Below, in pieces: positions 17,538 to 25,856 of a DNA stretch of 64,000 bases. Location of the stretch: NCBI GenBank assembly GCA_024234635.1, contig JACKNX010000010.1, positions 62,001 to 126,000 on the forward strand, in the 5' to 3' direction. Origin of the DNA: Pseudomonadales bacterium. GTDB lineage: Bacteria; Pseudomonadota; Gammaproteobacteria; Pseudomonadales; Azotimanducaceae. The position numbers were made by a program, and so were the translations under genes. The notes below the pieces were generated by a model, which saw only the letters and a program-made list of their open reading frames with translations, was not told the DNA's origin and made no database searches. Within the stretch, counting starts at the first letter, position 1; every line of letters starts with the position of its first letter.

Positions 17538-18611
17538 TCATGGCTGAATAACGTAGTACGCGTTGAACGGATTGTCATAGTCCAGCCTGTTGAACCGGGA
17601 GAAGCCGGCATCCGCCGCCATCCGCCGTGCCACTGGCTCGGTGAATCCCAGCGTACCGAGGCCGGCGCCACCGGGCGCCGACAGGCCGGAGGACATGCAG
17701 ACGAGAATGGAGAAACCGTACAGCAGGGACACCAACGGCTGCTTTTCCAGGTTTTCCGCGAACGTCGGATAAGCCCTGATGTCTTCGCACAACCACATCC
17801 CGTCCGCCTTCAATGCACCGCGAATGGCGCTGATGAGCTGATCCGGGTATGGCGTGTCGTGAATGACGTCAAACGTCGTAATGAAATCGTAGGTGGGCGC
17901 GTCCGGCAGCGGCTCTTCACCGGCATGCGCCAGCCGGACATTGCCCAGCTTCGCCTCCGCCAGATTGGCCCGAGCCCTTTCCAGCGCATGACTGGAAATT
18001 TCATAACCCACGAATTCCGAGGCGGGAAAGGCGCGCGCCATGGCCAGCGTGGACAGCGCGCCGCCGCAACCGACATCGGCCACCCGTGCGCCTTCCCTGA
18101 GCCGGTGCGCAAGGCCGTCCACCAAAGGCAGCACTTCATTCACCAGCGCCTGCTTCTTGCTGTAGGCGCTCAGGCGCTCGATGCCGCAGGCACAGGCGGC
18201 GCCGTGGTCGTCGTACGACATGCCAAGACCGGTATGAAACGCCTCCGCCACCTGCGGCACGGCGGGCGCGGCGGCCAGCACGGCATCGAACCCTCCCGCC
18301 AGAAAGGCGGGGCTCTCCGGGTTGGCCAGCACCATGGCCGCCTCGGGACACATGGAGAAGTGATCCGTGGCGGCGTCATAGTCCAGATGACCAACCGAGG
18401 CCTGATGGCGCAGCCACTCCCGCAGCCAGCGCTCGTTCAAACCCGTCTGTTCCGCCAGGTCGCCGCTGGTGACGGGGCCGGAATGCGCCAGCGTCCGATA
18501 CAGACCCAGCCGGTCCCCGACAGCGCTGATGGCACAGTTGAATCCCTGCGCCACGCTGCCGCCGACCATCCGGATGTAGTTGGACAGCTTGTCACGGTTG
18601 ATGGATGTCAT
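17538..18611 (-). CDS. SAM-dependent methyltransferase with winged-helix N-terminus
   Basis: 357 residues. An N-terminal winged-helix dimerisation-like part (~25-95: GLYRTLAHSGPVTSGDLAEQ, then WLREWLRHQASVGHL) precedes a Rossmann methyltransferase with motif I VADVGCGGALSTLAMA (~170-185), FVGYEISSHALERARANL and the motif II-like FDVIHDT. This is the layout of the family annotated as class I methyltransferases related to small-molecule O-methyltransferases. The start ATG 18611 has GGGGAGAGAAC upstream; that site lies in a predicted hairpin. Upstream on the same strand is a short double-glycine-leader peptide gene. The substrate is unknown. Confidence 0.85.
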   Translation of the reverse strand: MTSINRDKLSNYIRMVGGSVAQGFNCAISAVGDRLGLYRTLAHSGPVTSGDLAEQTGLNERWLREWLRHQASVGHLDYDAATDHFSMCPEAAMVLANPESPAFLAGGFDAVLAAAPAVPQVAEAFHTGLGMSYDDHGAACACGIERLSAYSKKQALVNEVLPLVDGLAHRLREGARVADVGCGGALSTLAMARAFPASEFVGYEISSHALERARANLAEAKLGNVRLAHAGEEPLPDAPTYDFITTFDVIHDTPYPDQLISAIRGALKADGMWLCEDIRAYPTFAENLEKQPLVSLLYGFSILVCMSSGLSAPGGAGLGTLGFTEPVARRMAADAGFSRFNRLDYDNPFNAYYVIQP

Positions 18612-18616
18612 GTTCT

Positions 18617-18653
18617 CTCCCCGCCAGATGTCGATACCGCATTGTGCGGGGAG
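18617..18653 (-). promoter_or_regulatory. Hairpin covering the methyltransferase ribosome-binding site
   Basis: On the transcribed (minus) strand CTCCCCGC (18653-18646) is fully complementary to GCGGGGAG (18624-18617), which holds the Shine-Dalgarno of the methyltransferase. A competing hairpin CCGC / GCGG with a 5-nt loop (18649-18637) uses part of the first arm. The two structures are mutually exclusive, the layout expected of a translational switch. No ligand or temperature response can be inferred. Confidence 0.45.
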
Positions 18654-18698
18654 GAACGGCTAGCCCACAACCGCCGGGCAACGGGTACCCATGCGGGA

Positions 18699-18908
18699 CT
18701 AGGTCACGCGCCACCGGATCGGCTGCGGCACGGGTGCGGCAAAGCCGCCCGGCAACGCCGATCCCAGGCCGATGCTGCCCCGCACGCCGGGCTGCAGCAC
18801 TGGCGCCTCTTCGGCGGCGGTGCCTCGGGCCAGGATCGGGCGTTTGCACCAGGCGGCGACGCTGCCGCCGCTCACCTGTCGACAGGCGTCGCTGGTCAGG
18901 ATTTTCAT
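18699..18908 (-). CDS. Short peptide with double-glycine leader (bacteriocin/RiPP precursor-like)
   Basis: 69 residues. The N-terminus MKILTSDACRQVSGGS fits the leader consensus M-[RK]-x-L-[ST]-x(5-6)-V-S-G-G of peptides cleaved after Gly-Gly by C39 peptidase/ABC exporters, such as microcin V. A good Shine-Dalgarno (GAGGTGCAGAC) precedes ATG 18908. The predicted 54-residue core has one Cys and several Gly/Ala/Pro. It ends at TAG 18699, 88 bp before the methyltransferase on the same strand, so co-transcription is likely. No C39 transporter or immunity gene is in the window. The alternative is an unrelated small protein that resembles a leader. Confidence 0.5.
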   Translation of the reverse strand: MKILTSDACRQVSGGSVAAWCKRPILARGTAAEEAPVLQPGVRGSIGLGSALPGGFAAPVPQPIRWRVT

Positions 18909-19008
18909 GTCTGCACCTCATAGGGAATTGAAAGGCCATCTTCGCGCCACGGTTGCGAGGCGTCCGCCGGAAATCTCCCTTCAGGGGGTCAGTTCGCTAT
19001 GATGCGCG

Positions 19009-19965
19009 ATGTCAGATTTCGGAGTGCCGCCAGTGTCGTTTCCATCGCCCACGATCATCCCGGTGAACGGTATCGAACTCGAAGTATTCAGCGCCGGCAG
19101 CGGCCGTCCCCTGGTGCTGTGTCACGGCTGGCCGGAACACGCGTATTCCTGGCGATTTCAGATACAACCCCTGGTAGATGCCGGCTATCACGTGATCGTG
19201 CCCAATCAGCGCGGCTACGGCGGCAGCAGTCGTCCCGAGGCGGTAGGCGACTATGACATCACCCACCTGTGCGGTGATCTTGCCGGTCTGCTCGACCACT
19301 ACGGCTACCGCGATGCCGCGTTCATCGGCCACGACTGGGGCGCGATCGTGGTGTGGGCGATGGCGGTGCTGCACCCGGAGCGGGTGTCCGCCGTGATCAA
19401 CCTCAGCGTTCCCTACCTGCAACGCGGCGGCACGGAATGGGTTGGCTTCTGGGAAAAGATGCTGGGTGGCGACTTCTACATCGTGCACTTCAACCGCCAG
19501 CCCGGCGTAGCGGATGCCGCTTTCGCGGCCAACACGCGCCAGTTCCTGCGCAACCTGTACCGCACCAACCAGTGGCGGTCACCGGCGCCGGAACCCCAAC
19601 CCGGCATGGCCCTCATCAATCTCGCGGCGCGCGAGACGGCCGCGGGGGATGCCTTGATGTCCGATGCCGAACTCGAGGTGTTTGCCGCCGCGTTCGAGAA
19701 GAACGGCTTCACGCCCGGCATCAACTGGTACCGCAACTTCTCCCGCAACTGGGACACTCTTGGTAGCGTCGAGGAGCGCGTACGCCAGCCCGCGCTCATG
19801 ATCTACGGCCAGTACGACATGGTGCGCCCGTCGCCCACGCTGGACAGCGTCGTTGACGACCTGGAGGTGGTGACACTGGATTGCGGCCACTGGATACAGC
19901 AGGAGCGCCCGCAGGAAACCAACGCTGCGATGCTGGAGTGGCTTGAGCGTCACTATCCCGCCTGA
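19009..19965 (+). CDS. Epoxide hydrolase-like alpha/beta-hydrolase
   Basis: 318 residues. Oxyanion motif HGWPE (~43-47), nucleophile elbow GHDWGA with Asp rather than Ser (~108), cap domain with FDYIVHFN-like residues near 160, and catalytic His in LDCGHWIQQERP (~300). An Asp nucleophile plus HGxP motif is the signature of soluble epoxide hydrolases, with haloalkane dehalogenases as the alternative. ATG 19009 gives MSDFGVPPVSFPSP; a GTG at 19033 is also possible. It is divergent from the short peptide gene, with ~100 bp between starts. Confidence 0.88.
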   Translation: MSDFGVPPVSFPSPTIIPVNGIELEVFSAGSGRPLVLCHGWPEHAYSWRFQIQPLVDAGYHVIVPNQRGYGGSSRPEAVGDYDITHLCGDLAGLLDHYGYRDAAFIGHDWGAIVVWAMAVLHPERVSAVINLSVPYLQRGGTEWVGFWEKMLGGDFYIVHFNRQPGVADAAFAANTRQFLRNLYRTNQWRSPAPEPQPGMALINLAARETAAGDALMSDAELEVFAAAFEKNGFTPGINWYRNFSRNWDTLGSVEERVRQPALMIYGQYDMVRPSPTLDSVVDDLEVVTLDCGHWIQQERPQETNAAMLEWLERHYPA

Positions 19966-20000
19966 AGGCAGGACGTCTCATCGGAGGAAGGGGCCCGGGT

Positions 20001-20435
20001 CTATTCCCAGGCCATGAAGTGACCGGTGGCCTCCGCGAACACGTCGCCGTCACTCGCCCGCACGACGCGCCCTTCCATGATTGCCAGCCGGCCCTTGCGT
20101 TTCTGGCAACGGCCTTCCAGACGTATCGGCGTGCCGATGGGCAACTGCTGCCGGTAGCGTATGTCCGCTTTCGCGGTAAAGCAGTTCACGCCCTGCAGAA
20201 ACCACCAGTTGGCCATCACGTCGTCCAGAAGGCTGAACACGATGCCGCCGTGCGTGACGCCGGGATAGCCCATGTGTTCGTCCCTGGGGGTGAATTCCGC
20301 CAGGCAGACACCATCTTCCAGGCGGAAATGCACATGCAGGCCAATCGGGTTGCGCGCGCCGCAAACGAAACAGTGGTGTGCGTTGCTCCTTCCGGAATCG
20401 CCAGACGCTTCTGAAATGGTGACCTCCCCATGCAC
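20001..20435 (-). CDS. PaaI/hotdog-fold thioesterase
   Basis: About 140 residues. HCFVCGARNPIGLHVHFRLE, then GYPGVTHGGIVFSLLDDVMA with the hotdog His-Gly-Gly motif and helix, then AEATGHFMAWE at the end. Hydrolyses an acyl-CoA-type thioester. The start is uncertain: GTG 20435 is used here; TTG 20525 overlaps the S41 stop codon; the best ribosome-binding site (GGGGAGG) precedes an ATT at 20417, just where homologous-looking sequence begins. It lies directly downstream of the S41 peptidase on the same strand. Confidence 0.8.
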   Translation of the reverse strand: MHGEVTISEASGDSGRSNAHHCFVCGARNPIGLHVHFRLEDGVCLAEFTPRDEHMGYPGVTHGGIVFSLLDDVMANWWFLQGVNCFTAKADIRYRQQLPIGTPIRLEGRCQKRKGRLAIMEGRVVRASDGDVFAEATGHFMAWE

Positions 20436-20521
20436 GTTGCCGCGCCATCGTTCACGTGCTGACGCAGGCGACAGGTGCCTGCCAGCAAAGCTGGCGAGTG
20501 TTTCATCCACTCGCCCGCGGA

Positions 20522-22096
20522 TCAATGCACGAGAATGCTGCCAAGACCAGGCCGGCCTGTCAGTTCGCGACCACCCGCATCACCCGGCTTACTCGCCGCA
20601 ATGCCCCGCTGCGCCGCGGTCGCGGTCGCGGTCGCGGCAAAGCCGACGGGACAGCTGCCCGTGTTCTGGTATTCCAGCGCCGCCGCCAGCAGATTCTCGT
20701 CAGGATCGCCAAGCTGATGATCATAATCGTCCGACCCCTCGCATCCCGGCAGCGCCACCGCCCCCGCGGACTGCCCGAAGCCGTCCGGATAGTCACTGAA
20801 GCCCTGTGCGTTGGCACCCTGGAACTGGATGGAGAAGTAGGTGGTCCCGCAGTTATCCCAGGGATAGAAGCCGTAAGGCTTGCCACACGTGGTGCCACCG
20901 ATCTGGATCACTTCCACACCGACGCCCCGGAGCCCGTTGATGATCGCTTCACTCGCCGAGCAGGTGCCGCTGGTGGTGAGGACGAACACACGCGGCAGAT
21001 TGAGTGCCGGCAGCGCCACGCCAGCGGGACCGGAGAAACCCTGGGTCGTCTGATGGAACAGCGTGGGATCGAGGGCACCCCCGGTTACCGGGTTCGTGTT
21101 CAGATTCTTGTCATTGAAGCGCATCTGATCGAACACTCTGCCAACGCCGGCGTTGCCGGCAATCATGTAAGCCGTTTCGTTGGCAATGTCGAGATAGCCG
21201 CCACCGTTGTAACGCAGGTCCAGCACCAGATCGACGACATTCTGTCCCTCAAGGAACTGGAAAGCGCTGACCAGCTGCTCTTCCGCCGTGGCAATGTGCG
21301 CATTGAAGTGGAGATAGCCAACCGGTCCCCCACCGACGTCGATGACCTGCACGAACTGCACCGGATCGAGTTCAACCTCCGCGGAGGTCATGCTGACGGT
21401 GGTTGTCTGCGCCGCGCCCGGATTCTGAATGACAAAGTTGTGGGTCTCACCCGCCGCTTCCGGGAACAGACCGTTGTTCAGCGTATCCACATCGTCACCA
21501 TCCACCACGGCAACACCGTCGATGGACACGAGTCGCGTGCCCCGCACCAGACCGGCCTGGGCCGCAGGCGTGCCGGCGCTGACAAACGCCACCACAACCT
21601 CGCGTGGCGGCGTACCGGCGACGATGACGAACTCCGCGCCATAACCGGCCTGAATGCCTGACTGCGACAGTTGCTCCCAGACATCACTGGGATAGGTGAA
21701 GTGGAAGCGGTCTTTCGGCGCGCCGGAACCCGTGATGGCCGTCGTCTTCATCAGATCGAAGTACGCGGGCGTGGTGTAGTTCTTCGGATTCTGGTCGGTG
21801 ATTTCGTCATACCACAGGTACAACTCGTTGCTCCACGAGCGCAGCCAGTTGTTCTCGTCCGTGGCCGTGCCCTGGCGATCCGGAAAGTTGCCGCCGCGCG
21901 GATTGGCACACAGATTCTCGAACTGCGAAGACGGCTGGAACTGGCCGGCATCGAAGCCCGTGGCGGGCGGATTGTTGTTGACGGGCGCGCCCCCGAGACC
22001 ACCACCAGAACCGCCACCGCCGCCGCACCCGCCGAGCAACAGCATGCCGGCAACAACAACCACGGACGCGCCATGCACAAATACTGATCCAGCCAT
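20522..22096 (-). CDS. S41-family (C-terminal processing) peptidase, lipoprotein
   Basis: 524 residues. Lipoprotein signal peptide with lipobox LLLGGC followed by a Gly/Ser-rich linker. A PDZ-like part (~175-245: VVVAFVSAGTPAAQAGLVRG, then SIDGVAV) precedes the S41 core (VGYLHFNAH, VVDLVLDLRYNGGGYLDIA, then TTSGTCSASEAIINGLRG with the catalytic Ser, and the GGTTCGKPYGFY loop). Numerous Cys near the C-terminus suggest disulfides in the periplasm. The role is probably periplasmic or surface protein turnover. The canonical Lys general base of CtpA-type enzymes is not obvious, which is normal for tricorn-like S41 members that use a tetrad. Confidence 0.9.
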   Translation of the reverse strand: MAGSVFVHGASVVVVAGMLLLGGCGGGGGSGGGLGGAPVNNNPPATGFDAGQFQPSSQFENLCANPRGGNFPDRQGTATDENNWLRSWSNELYLWYDEITDQNPKNYTTPAYFDLMKTTAITGSGAPKDRFHFTYPSDVWEQLSQSGIQAGYGAEFVIVAGTPPREVVVAFVSAGTPAAQAGLVRGTRLVSIDGVAVVDGDDVDTLNNGLFPEAAGETHNFVIQNPGAAQTTTVSMTSAEVELDPVQFVQVIDVGGGPVGYLHFNAHIATAEEQLVSAFQFLEGQNVVDLVLDLRYNGGGYLDIANETAYMIAGNAGVGRVFDQMRFNDKNLNTNPVTGGALDPTLFHQTTQGFSGPAGVALPALNLPRVFVLTTSGTCSASEAIINGLRGVGVEVIQIGGTTCGKPYGFYPWDNCGTTYFSIQFQGANAQGFSDYPDGFGQSAGAVALPGCEGSDDYDHQLGDPDENLLAAALEYQNTGSCPVGFAATATATAAQRGIAASKPGDAGGRELTGRPGLGSILVH

Positions 22097-22381
22097 CGAT
22101 CACATCCCCTTCTTAGACCTCAGGAATCACCTCAGCGGAACCCTTCCGCTACCCGAACGTACGGTCAACCGTTGCCACCACCGAGGGCGCGGCTACGCCA
22201 CCGTGCGGCAGTGCGCAGGCAAATCTACACCACTACTCCGGGGAACAACACGGCACCATTCGCTGCCGGCGTGGCAGGGTTCCCGGGAACGGCGGCTGGC
22301 AGGCTATGATGTGCGCAACATCTCAGTGCGGCGCACCGGAGCCAGTACCACGTGTTCCCCATTCCGTTGATACGCAGGCGC

Positions 22382-22957
22382 ATGAGCAGCCACCAGCCCG
22401 AATTCGTCCAGCCCGGACCACAGACCCGCCAGGCCGCGGTGGCCATCGTGTTGCGCCAGCGCGGCGACACACCGGAGGTTCTGTTCATCCAGCGCGCCGA
22501 GAAGGACGGCGATCCGTGGTCGGGTCACATGGCCTTTCCAGGTGGTCACCGCGATCCCGGCGATGCCGGGCTGCGGGAAGCCGCCATGCGGGAAACGCTG
22601 GAGGAAATTGCCCTCGATCTTTCCGCAGGACACTATCTGGGCGCGCTCGACCACCATCGCGCCCAGCCGCGGGGGCGCGTGCTGGACATGCTGATCGCGC
22701 CGCACGTGTTCGAAATTGAAGGCGATCCGGTGTTCCAGCCGAACTACGAAGTCGCCGACGTAGTGTGGGCACCGCTTCACGAACTGGCCCGCAACGAGCG
22801 GCACGACACGGAAACCCGGCCACTGCAGGGCGAAGACATCATCTTCAACGGCTATCGACTTGAAGGCGGTCATTTCGTATGGGGGCTCACCTATCGCATC
22901 CTGAAGTCGTTTTTCACGACACTGGATCCGGACTGGCAGTATCCACCGGAGAAGTAG
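22382..22957 (+). CDS. Nudix hydrolase, CoA-pyrophosphatase type
   Basis: 191 residues from ATG 22382; GTG 22352 would add ten residues. The Nudix box spans GGHRDPGDAGLREAAMRETL and continues EEIAL: the distal REtxEE is intact and the first Glu is replaced by Asp/Gly context as in NudL/CoAse enzymes. FIQRAEKDGDPWSGHMAFPG upstream is the CoAse signature (xxRxxxxxxxxGxxxFPGG). Expected to cleave CoA or acyl-CoA to phosphopantetheine and 3',5'-ADP. Convergent with the Hsp70-like gene, 6 bp between stops. Confidence 0.88.
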   Translation: MSSHQPEFVQPGPQTRQAAVAIVLRQRGDTPEVLFIQRAEKDGDPWSGHMAFPGGHRDPGDAGLREAAMRETLEEIALDLSAGHYLGALDHHRAQPRGRVLDMLIAPHVFEIEGDPVFQPNYEVADVVWAPLHELARNERHDTETRPLQGEDIIFNGYRLEGGHFVWGLTYRILKSFFTTLDPDWQYPPEK

Positions 22958-22963
22958 CGCGTC

Positions 22964-24361
22964 TCAGCCCGGTGGCGCGAGGCCTTCGTAGCTGGCTATC
23001 GCGAGACCGGCCGCGACGCTCGTGAACGGATCATGCAGATCCACCCGGCCAGGGAACCGGCCTTCCAGGATGCGGGTGACCGCCGGAATGAGACTCGACC
23101 CGCCAGTTCGCAGGACCACGTCGATATCCTTGTGCGCAAGCCCCGCCCTTGCCACCGTGGCATCCACGACCTCCGCCACCGCCACCAGAATATCCGCAAT
23201 GATGCTCTCGAACCGTTCACGCGTGACGGTGAGCTCGATATCAAGTTCCGGGATGTCCAGCTTCGCTGAATCCTGCTCCGACAGCGTGGCCTTCAGATCC
23301 TTGATGCACTGGAAGAGCATGTAGCTCGCGTTTCGCTTGATGATATCCCGCAGCCGCTGGAACTTGCGCGCCGCCGTACCGCCCTGAACGATGCAGTCCA
23401 TCACCGGCGCCGTATACCGATTCTGGTTCAGCGTGTAGGTGACCGCCCAGTTGACCAGCAGATCCTCATAGTCTTCGAACGGAAACAGCGTTTCGATCTC
23501 GCGGTCCATACCGCGACGGCGCCAGATCTCACCCTTGCCCAGCAGCGGGAATAACAACTCCCTGAACAGCCGCTGGTCGATATGGTCGCCGCCCAGGCCG
23601 ATACCGTGCGTGGCGACCACATCGAACGCCATGCCCCTGCGCCGCAGGATGCACAAATCCAGCGTACCGCCACCAAAATCCACCGTCAGCAGGTGAGTGC
23701 CGGAAAAGGCGCCGGTGTGCAGATAACTCACCGCTGCAGCGATCGGTTCCGGATAAAACCGCTGACCCTGCACACCCGCATAGCGGTAGGCTTCTGACAA
23801 ACGGGACAACGCTAGTTGGTTTCGGTAGTCATCGCGCCCCTCGAAATTCACGGGATGCCCGAGGTGCGCTTCCGGGAAGGTGCCGCACGATGCCTCCACC
23901 GACTTGCGTATGCGCAGCAGAATCGGCGTGATCAGTGCCACCAGGCGAAAAGGATGATCGAACACGAGCAGACGTCGTACCCGCTCATCGCCCAGCAGGC
24001 GTTTGGTGCCACGGAACAGGCGACCCGGCAAGCCACTGTCGGTCATCGGCTGTCCATAGACCTTCTGTGTCACGGTATCCACCGCCGACGGGTGCTCCTC
24101 GTCGCCGTGTTCCACGAACTGACTGGTTTCCCCGATCACTTCCGGAACCATTTCAACCGTTCGCCCGGTGTTGTCCTGGATATACCGATCGATGGCGTGC
24201 TGTCCCGTATCCGCCCGGAGCGCCGTGTCGATGTACGTCGCGGACGGCATGATCGCGTCGTGCGCTTCAAGGCGAACCAGCTGCAATCGCTTGCCATCGT
24301 AAACGGCAGCCGCCGAATTCGTCGTGCCGAAATCAATACCGATGCCCAGACGCTCAGGCAT
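22964..24361 (-). CDS. Hsp70-family protein, YegD-like
   Basis: 465 residues from ATG 24361: only the actin-like ATPase is present, with no peptide-binding domain of DnaK. Phosphate-1 GIGIDFGTTNSAAAVYDG (~5-22), phosphate-2 LLTVDFGGGTLDLCIL, adenosine loop VVLRTGGSSLIPAV near the C-terminus. This matches YegD-type proteins, whose clients are unknown. It overlaps the end of the upstream FMN-barrel gene by 8 bp, and that gene overlaps another, so three genes form one tightly coupled operon. The ORF extension upstream of 24361 is not coding. Confidence 0.9.
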   Translation of the reverse strand: MPERLGIGIDFGTTNSAAAVYDGKRLQLVRLEAHDAIMPSATYIDTALRADTGQHAIDRYIQDNTGRTVEMVPEVIGETSQFVEHGDEEHPSAVDTVTQKVYGQPMTDSGLPGRLFRGTKRLLGDERVRRLLVFDHPFRLVALITPILLRIRKSVEASCGTFPEAHLGHPVNFEGRDDYRNQLALSRLSEAYRYAGVQGQRFYPEPIAAAVSYLHTGAFSGTHLLTVDFGGGTLDLCILRRRGMAFDVVATHGIGLGGDHIDQRLFRELLFPLLGKGEIWRRRGMDREIETLFPFEDYEDLLVNWAVTYTLNQNRYTAPVMDCIVQGGTAARKFQRLRDIIKRNASYMLFQCIKDLKATLSEQDSAKLDIPELDIELTVTRERFESIIADILVAVAEVVDATVARAGLAHKDIDVVLRTGGSSLIPAVTRILEGRFPGRVDLHDPFTSVAAGLAIASYEGLAPPG

Positions 24362-25007
24362 CCACTGCGTCCGGGTATTGCCAGCCATCGATGTAGGCAG
24401 GCAAGGTGATGCCGGCGTGCAGATCGGCACTGGGTACTGGCTGACCGGTCGTCCTTTGCACGGGAATGACACCCGCCCAGACCGGTGCGGCAAGGTCGCC
24501 GTCGTCGTCGATGGGGTCACCCGTGCGGATTTTCGCCGCGCACTCCTCGATGGCCACGGCCACCACCGCGGTAGCGGCAAGTTCCTGCGGCGTGGACGCC
24601 CGCAGGTGGGACAAGTGCCCGGGTATCAGACGTTCGACAAACCGATCCAGCACGGCAATCGCCACATCGTCAGCCAGCAGGTGGCCGCGACCGAACAACG
24701 TGACGGATCGATAATTCACGGAGCAGTGAAACGCACTGCGGGCAACCACAATGCCATCCAGCAGCGTCACACCGATGCTCACCGGCTCTCCGGCGGCGAT
24801 GTGTGCCAGAAGCGCACTCTGGCGATTGCCATGCAGATACAGCGTATCGCCTTCCCGAATGTACAGCGTGGGAATGATGCGCGGCTCACCGTCATTCACG
24901 TACGCAACATGACACAGCAGCTCACGATCGAGCACCGCGTCGATGATCGGACGATCGTAAACCGCACGCCGCGCGTTACGACGGATACGGGTGCGTCGAG
25001 CGGTCAT
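24354..25007 (-). CDS. FMN-binding split-barrel protein (PPOX/NimA-like)
   Basis: 217 residues. RPIIDAVLDRELLCHVAYVN (~19-38), RIIPTLYIREGDTLYLHGNR and the later SVNYRSVTLFGRG are the flavin-binding split-barrel pattern of pyridoxamine-phosphate-oxidase-like, nitroreductase (NimA)-like proteins. The C-terminal ~60 residues (DDDGDLAAPVWAGVIPVQRT) match the longer single-domain members annotated as FMN-binding negative regulators. Its start overlaps the stop of the gene before it (ATGA) and its end overlaps the Hsp70-like start. Confidence 0.85.
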   Translation of the reverse strand: MTARRTRIRRNARRAVYDRPIIDAVLDRELLCHVAYVNDGEPRIIPTLYIREGDTLYLHGNRQSALLAHIAAGEPVSIGVTLLDGIVVARSAFHCSVNYRSVTLFGRGHLLADDVAIAVLDRFVERLIPGHLSHLRASTPQELAATAVVAVAIEECAAKIRTGDPIDDDGDLAAPVWAGVIPVQRTTGQPVPSADLHAGITLPAYIDGWQYPDAVDA

Positions 25008-25399
25008 GATTCCTCACCGCCCGCCGCCGCCTCAAGCCGGAAGGCGATGTACGCTCGCTTGTCATAACGGCCACTGATCCGCGCCAGTAAATCGGTCAGC
25101 CACATCCAGACCCCGTACTTGCGGCGCAGCGCATGCAGCGCCACTGCAATTTCGCCGGGATCGGCGATCAGTTCGGCCCGGGCGGGATACCAGTCGCCAA
25201 GCAACCGTCCCCGCACGTCGCAGGGCGCCACCTCGGCGCGCGAATCGTTGCGCAGGCGCTTTACCTTGCCGGCATCCCCGGCGCTGAATACAAAGTAGCG
25301 CCCTCCCTGCTGTGCAAACCACACCGGCGTATCCACACGGCGTCCATCCCTGCGATAGGTACGCAGCGAACAGTAGCGCGCGGCTTCGATGGAGATCAT
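25004..25399 (-). CDS. PPOX-class F420/flavin-dependent split-barrel protein
   Basis: 131 residues. YCSLRTYRRDGRRVDTPVWF (~9-28), GRYFVFSAGDAGKVKRLRND, SRAEVAPCDVRGRLLGDWYP: the pattern of the Rv2061-like PPOX class (F420-binding in actinobacteria, FMN or heme in others). First gene of the operon ending in the Hsp70-like gene; its stop overlaps the next start by 4 bp. Which cofactor it uses cannot be told from sequence; an LLM-class enzyme elsewhere in the window leaves F420 open. Confidence 0.85.
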   Translation of the reverse strand: MISIEAARYCSLRTYRRDGRRVDTPVWFAQQGGRYFVFSAGDAGKVKRLRNDSRAEVAPCDVRGRLLGDWYPARAELIADPGEIAVALHALRRKYGVWMWLTDLLARISGRYDKRAYIAFRLEAAAGGEES

Positions 25400-25595
25400 C
25401 GCCTGATCCGGAGCAAAAAGTGGGAGCGGAGTGTAGCAGGCAGGCTACTCCGGGCGAAGGCACGCGCGGGACAGTCGCGCACCGGTTACGTCCGTGCCGC
25501 AAGGAGCACATTTACAATCCGAGGCGGTGGGCTTGCCGCTGGCGGCGTAGAATGCCCAGCCTGTCCCCGCATCGTGCGCCATCCGGGAGTGAATC

Positions 25596-25781
25596 GTGGG
25601 CGATGTCATCAAATTCGTGCGGCCGAGCCTGAAGGAGAAGGCAAAGGGGGTTACCTTGTGCCGCAGCGGTCACCACAAATGGACAATCGACCAGCGCAAG
25701 CAGTTCGACGTCAAAAGCGGCAAGCTGGTCACCATACGACGCTGTACACGCTGCAACGCAACCCGCACAACGCTCGACTAG
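25596..25781 (+). CDS. Conserved small protein with possible zinc ribbon
   Basis: 61 residues from GTG 25596, following GGAGTGAATC. Residues VTLCRSGHHKWTIDQ and IRRCTRCNATR place C-x3-H-H and C-x2-C pairs ~28 residues apart, a plausible zinc-binding arrangement. The basic N-terminus (FVRPSLKEKAKG) would suit nucleic-acid contact. Small proteins of this pattern occur next to housekeeping genes in proteobacteria; no function is known to me. Confidence 0.65.
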   Translation: MGDVIKFVRPSLKEKAKGVTLCRSGHHKWTIDQRKQFDVKSGKLVTIRRCTRCNATRTTLD

Positions 25782-25856
25782 CGCGCCGCAACCGGCGAAG
25801 CATCGCCAGCAGCACGTTCCCCCGGCCGTATTCGCGCGAAGACGCCGCGTTCGCGC

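Noticed and set aside
17859..18923. 354-codon frame antisense to the methyltransferase
   Set aside because: Arg/His-rich shadow; also crosses the peptide gene and its ribosome-binding site.
20456..21661. 401-codon frame antisense to the S41 peptidase
   Set aside because: Shadow frame without recognisable domain; the peptidase has a signal peptide, PDZ and catalytic motifs.
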